From NCBI RefSeq assembly GCF_047249845.1, contig NZ_JBKTWO010000009.1, positions 14,928 to 78,927 on the forward strand: a stretch of 64,000 nucleotides of DNA, given 5' to 3'. Positions 61,704 to 64,000 of this stretch are shown here, piece after piece (within the stretch, counting starts at the first letter, position 1; each line of letters opens with the position of its first letter). This DNA comes from Thomasclavelia sp047249845. Lineage in GTDB: Bacteria > Bacillota_I > Bacilli_A > Erysipelotrichales > Coprobacillaceae. The translations under genes and the position numbers were made by a program. The notes under the pieces are model-generated. The model ran no database searches and was not told the origin of the DNA. It saw nothing but the letters and a program-made list of their open reading frames with translations.

Positions 61704-63320
61704 TTAATACATTCCACCTGGCATTGTTGGAGCAGCAGGTTCTTCAGATTTAATCTCAGCTACTCCAACTTCTGTTGTTATAAATAATGCTGAAATACTA
61801 GCCGCATTTAATAAAGCACTACGTGTAACTTTAGTTGGGTCAATAATTCCTTCATCAAACATATCAACCCATTTACCAGCTTTAGCATCAAATCCAACAT
61901 TCTTATCAGCATTCTTTTGTCCATCAACAATATCTTCTGAATTATATCCGGCATTTTCTGCGATTTGGCATATTGGTGCTAATAATGCTTCCATAACAAT
62001 ATTAATACCTTTTTGTATATCTACATTATCATTTTTTAGTACTGGTTTTAATTCATTATAGGCTTCAACTAAAGCAGCACCACCACCAATTACAATACCT
62101 TCAGACACTGCAGCTTTTGTAGCATTTAATGCATCTTCAATACGCAATTTCTTTTCTTTTAATTCACTTTCTGTAGTAGCACCAACTTTAATTGTAGCTA
62201 CACCATTAGTTAATTTACCAAGACGTTCTTGATATTGTTTTTTATCATAATCACTAGTTGTATTAGTAATTCTAGTTTTGATTTCATTAATCCGTTCTTT
62301 TAATTCTTCACTAGCTTCATTTCCACTAATCATTGTTGTATTATCTTTTGTAACTATTACTTTTTTAATTGTACCTAGTTCTTCTAACTTCATTTCTTCT
62401 AATTTCATATTTAAATCTTTATTATAGAACTTAGTATCTGTTAAAGCAGCAATATCTTGAAGTATTTCTTTTTGGTTATCACCAAAACCTGGTGCTTTAG
62501 TAGCAACAACATTAAACGTACCTCTTAGTTTATTTAATACTAGTGTCGAAATAACTTCATTTTCAAAATCTTCAGCAATTAATAATAATGGTTTATTAGC
62601 TTGTAATACTTGTTCTAAAATAGGTAATATCTCTTGAATGTTATTTATTTTATAATTAGTAACTAATACATAAGGATTTTCTAATTCTACTTGCATTTTT
62701 TCACGATCAGAAACCATATATGGAGATACATAACCTTTGTCATATTGCATACCTTCACTAATTTCTAATTCATTATCAAACCCATTACTTTCATCTACAT
62801 TTATGATGCCATCACGACCAACTTTATCCATTGCTTCTGCAATTAAATCACCAATTTCTTTACTTCCTGCAGAAATAGTAGCAACACTAGCAACATCATT
62901 ACTTGTTTCTACTTTACGTGAATTCTTTAAAATTGATTTAGCAACTTCTTTACTTGCATATTCAATTCCTTCACGCATTAGCACTGGATTACATCCTTTA
63001 TCAACTGCTTTAATTCCATTGTTGATCATATTACGAGCAAGAATGGTTGCAGTAGTAGTCCCATCACCAGCTACATCATTAGTATTATTTGCAACTTCAT
63101 ATACTAATTTAGCACCCATATTTTCAAATTTATCTTCTAATTCGATTTCTTTAGCAATACTTACTCCATCATTAGTAATTAATGGAGAACCATAACTTTT
63201 TTCTAAAACCACATTACGGCCTTTAGGTCCTAAAGTAATACATACAGCATCTGCAAGTGTATTTACACCTTTTAACATCGCCTTACGGGCATCACTTGAA
63301 AATCTTACTTCTTTACTCAT
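61704..63320 (-). CDS. groEL: Chaperonin GroEL (Hsp60)
   Basis: GroEL (538 aa) forms the tetradecameric folding chamber that uses ATP. The sequence has ITLGPKGRNVVLEKSYG, NDGVSIAKEIELED, the DGTTTATILARNM ATP-binding segment and GIVIGGGAALVEAY. The C-terminus ends in PTMPGGMY, a short form of the GGM tail. The equatorial catalytic Asp and the apical domain are in place. It lies 13 nt after groES and is co-transcribed under two CIRCE elements. AGGAGGTAAT precedes the ATG. The length is slightly short of the usual 540-548. Confidence 0.97.
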   Translation of the reverse strand: MSKEVRFSSDARKAMLKGVNTLADAVCITLGPKGRNVVLEKSYGSPLITNDGVSIAKEIELEDKFENMGAKLVYEVANNTNDVAGDGTTTATILARNMINNGIKAVDKGCNPVLMREGIEYASKEVAKSILKNSRKVETSNDVASVATISAGSKEIGDLIAEAMDKVGRDGIINVDESNGFDNELEISEGMQYDKGYVSPYMVSDREKMQVELENPYVLVTNYKINNIQEILPILEQVLQANKPLLLIAEDFENEVISTLVLNKLRGTFNVVATKAPGFGDNQKEILQDIAALTDTKFYNKDLNMKLEEMKLEELGTIKKVIVTKDNTTMISGNEASEELKERINEIKTRITNTTSDYDKKQYQERLGKLTNGVATIKVGATTESELKEKKLRIEDALNATKAAVSEGIVIGGGAALVEAYNELKPVLKNDNVDIQKGINIVMEALLAPICQIAENAGYNSEDIVDGQKNADKNVGFDAKAGKWVDMFDEGIIDPTKVTRSALLNAASISALFITTEVGVAEIKSEEPAAPTMPGGMY

Positions 63321-63333
63321 CGTTAATTACCTC

Positions 63334-63594
63334 CTAAGCAATACTTGCTAAAATATCTTTAACACTAATTACAATATATTCAACTTCATCAATCTCAATA
63401 TTCGTACCTGAATATTCTTTATACACTACCTTATCATTTTCTTTGATCTCGGCTTTACAATCAGGACCAACCGCGACAACTGTTGCCACACTTGGAATTT
63501 TTTTAGTTTCGGTTGTTAAAATAATTCCACTTGATGTTTTGTTTTCTACTTCTTCTTTTTTCAAAATAACGTTATCATGTAATGGCTTAATCAT
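63334..63594 (-). CDS. groES: Co-chaperonin GroES (Hsp10)
   Basis: GroES (86 aa) caps the GroEL cavity. I chose ATG 63594 (MIKPLHDNVILKKEEVENK) behind AAAAGGAGTG; the frame is open ten codons upstream without a site. The mobile loop region (TSSGIILTTETKKIP), the KENDKVVYKEYSG segment and the C-terminal VEYIVISVKDIL are typical. At 86 aa it is a bit shorter than many GroES (94 aa), mainly in the loop. It is first in the groESL operon under HrcA control. Confidence 0.95.
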   Translation of the reverse strand: MIKPLHDNVILKKEEVENKTSSGIILTTETKKIPSVATVVAVGPDCKAEIKENDKVVYKEYSGTNIEIDEVEYIVISVKDILASIA

Positions 63595-63610
63595 TTTAAT
63601 CACTCCTTTT

Positions 63611-63681
63611 TTAGCACTTGCCATCCTTTAGTGCTAAGAACATTATACTCCATCCTAGCACTTTGTCAACAACAGTGCTAA
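63611..63681 (-). promoter_or_regulatory. groESL promoter with two CIRCE operators
   Basis: On the minus strand, TTGACA (63669-63664) and TATAAT (63647-63642) are 16 bp apart. CIRCE 1 (63611-63637) reads TTAGCACTT-N9-TAGTGCTAA and CIRCE 2 (63655-63681) reads CTAGCACTT-N9-CAGTGCTAA, both near the consensus TTAGCACTC-N9-GAGTGCTAA. CIRCE 2 covers the -35; CIRCE 1 lies past the start of transcription. HrcA should repress from both. Confidence 0.93.
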
Positions 63682-63701
63682 AAAATATTTAATTTTTTTA
63701 T

Positions 63702-63731
63702 AAAAGAAAACCAGAGAAATTTTCTCTGGTT
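63702..63731 (-). terminator. Terminator of the TGD-anchored surface protein gene
   Basis: A perfect palindrome, AAACCAGAGAAA/TTTCTCTGGTTT (63708-63731), is followed on the minus strand by TTCTTTTATA. Confidence 0.82.
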
Positions 63732-63749
63732 TAAAAGTATAATAAATTA

Positions 63750-64000
63750 CTATTTATTTTTTTTCTTTTTCTTACTTCCATAGAAGACAATTGACGCCGC
63801 TGCTAAACCAGCTAATGGATACATCATACTTGCTGTATCTCCTGTCTTAGTAGCATTTACCTTTGTATCACCTGGTTTTACTGTACTTTCAGGATTTGTT
63901 GGATTAGCTACTAATCCTGCCATTGCTTTGGTTAATCCATTTATCGCATTTTCTACTTCTTCTGCTGTTGCTTCTGGATTATTTAATATCGCATTTGCTT
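63750..64000 (-). CDS. Surface protein with FIVAR-type module and TGD anchor (C-terminal part, cut by right edge)
   Basis: Only the last 83 codons are in the window. They encode the end of a FIVAR-like helical module (AILNNPEATAEEVENAINGL), a Pro/Thr linker with VKPGDTKVNA, TKTGDTAS, a hydrophobic segment (MYPLAGLAAASIVFYG) and a basic tail KKKKKNK. This is the same anchor layout as in the proteins at 12376 and 32152, with TGD but no LPXTG. The start, and any signal peptide or catalytic domain, lies beyond the window. Confidence 0.75.
   Translation of the reverse strand, partial: ANAILNNPEATAEEVENAINGLTKAMAGLVANPTNPESTVKPGDTKVNATKTGDTASMMYPLAGLAAASIVFYGSKKKKKNK

Noticed and set aside
1..64000. 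CRISPR array, tRNA, rRNA, prophage or replication origin
   Set aside because: No regularly spaced repeats, cloverleaf-like segments, rRNA signatures, phage gene runs or DnaA-box clusters were seen on either strand.

Overview
The window is AT-rich DNA from a low-G+C Bacillota. Short intergenic gaps, strong Shine-Dalgarno sites, RNase J, GroESL behind CIRCE operators, a T-box leader, a cre site and PerR with rubrerythrin fit a gut anaerobe. The Erysipelotrichia (Thomasclavelia/Coprobacillus-like) are my best guess, from gene content and style only. No rRNA, tRNA, CRISPR array or intact mobile element was seen.

Layout. 0-2 kb: GntR-controlled ABC exporter (permease cut by the left edge). 2-5.6 kb: DegV protein, RNase J and a metallophosphoesterase-like protein lacking metal ligands. 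5.6-6.3 kb: decayed lipoprotein-type reading frames. 6.3-9.8 kb: argCJB behind an arginine-type T-box. 9.8-12.4 kb: a class B penicillin-binding protein of clearly higher G+C, then a decayed SAP/DUF6434-type gene. 12.4-17.6 kb: secreted FIVAR protein and a large multidomain GH31 glycosidase under a cre site. 17.6-21.4 kb: second ABC exporter and an AI-2E family permease. 21.4-26 kb: argG, argH and a VanR/VanS-like two-component system. 26-27.4 kb: IS3-type transposase remnant. 27.4-32.1 kb: c-di-GMP phosphodiesterase with a TetR regulator, then a VanZ-like protein, a 33-aa membrane peptide and a C39-like peptidase. 32.1-33.4 kb: secreted YdcF-type protein. 33.7-41.8 kb: VTC-domain protein, DUF4956, CotH kinase-like protein, glycosidase-like protein, HEAT-repeat protein and processive GT2, the best candidate for a poorly described surface-polymer system. 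41.8-45 kb: RpiR regulator/phosphatase pair and two exported unknowns. 45.4-49 kb: argF, a 61-aa protein, HflX and a YlbJ-like membrane protein. 49-51.1 kb: orphan type IV pilin-like protein, PerR-rubrerythrin and a 20-codon peptide unit. 51.2-54.6 kb: membrane-anchored Mrr-type nuclease-like protein, TIGR01906 protein, TrmL, dITP pyrophosphatase and AroE. 54.7-60.2 kb: HAD phosphatase, a second RpiR/phosphatase pair, formate/nitrite channel and NAD synthase. 60.2-64 kb: NUDIX hydrolase, small ABM-like protein, groESL, and the C-terminus of a surface protein cut by the right edge.

How the genes work together. Arginine synthesis is split over three loci: argCJB under tRNA-sensing attenuation, argGH behind a palindrome-flanked promoter, and argF with its own promoter. 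ArgJ can recycle the acetyl group. Envelope and secretion functions dominate the rest. Three surface proteins share a C-terminal TGD plus membrane-anchor tail without LPXTG. Oxidative defence (PerR/Rbr) and heat shock (HrcA/CIRCE) carry readable operators.
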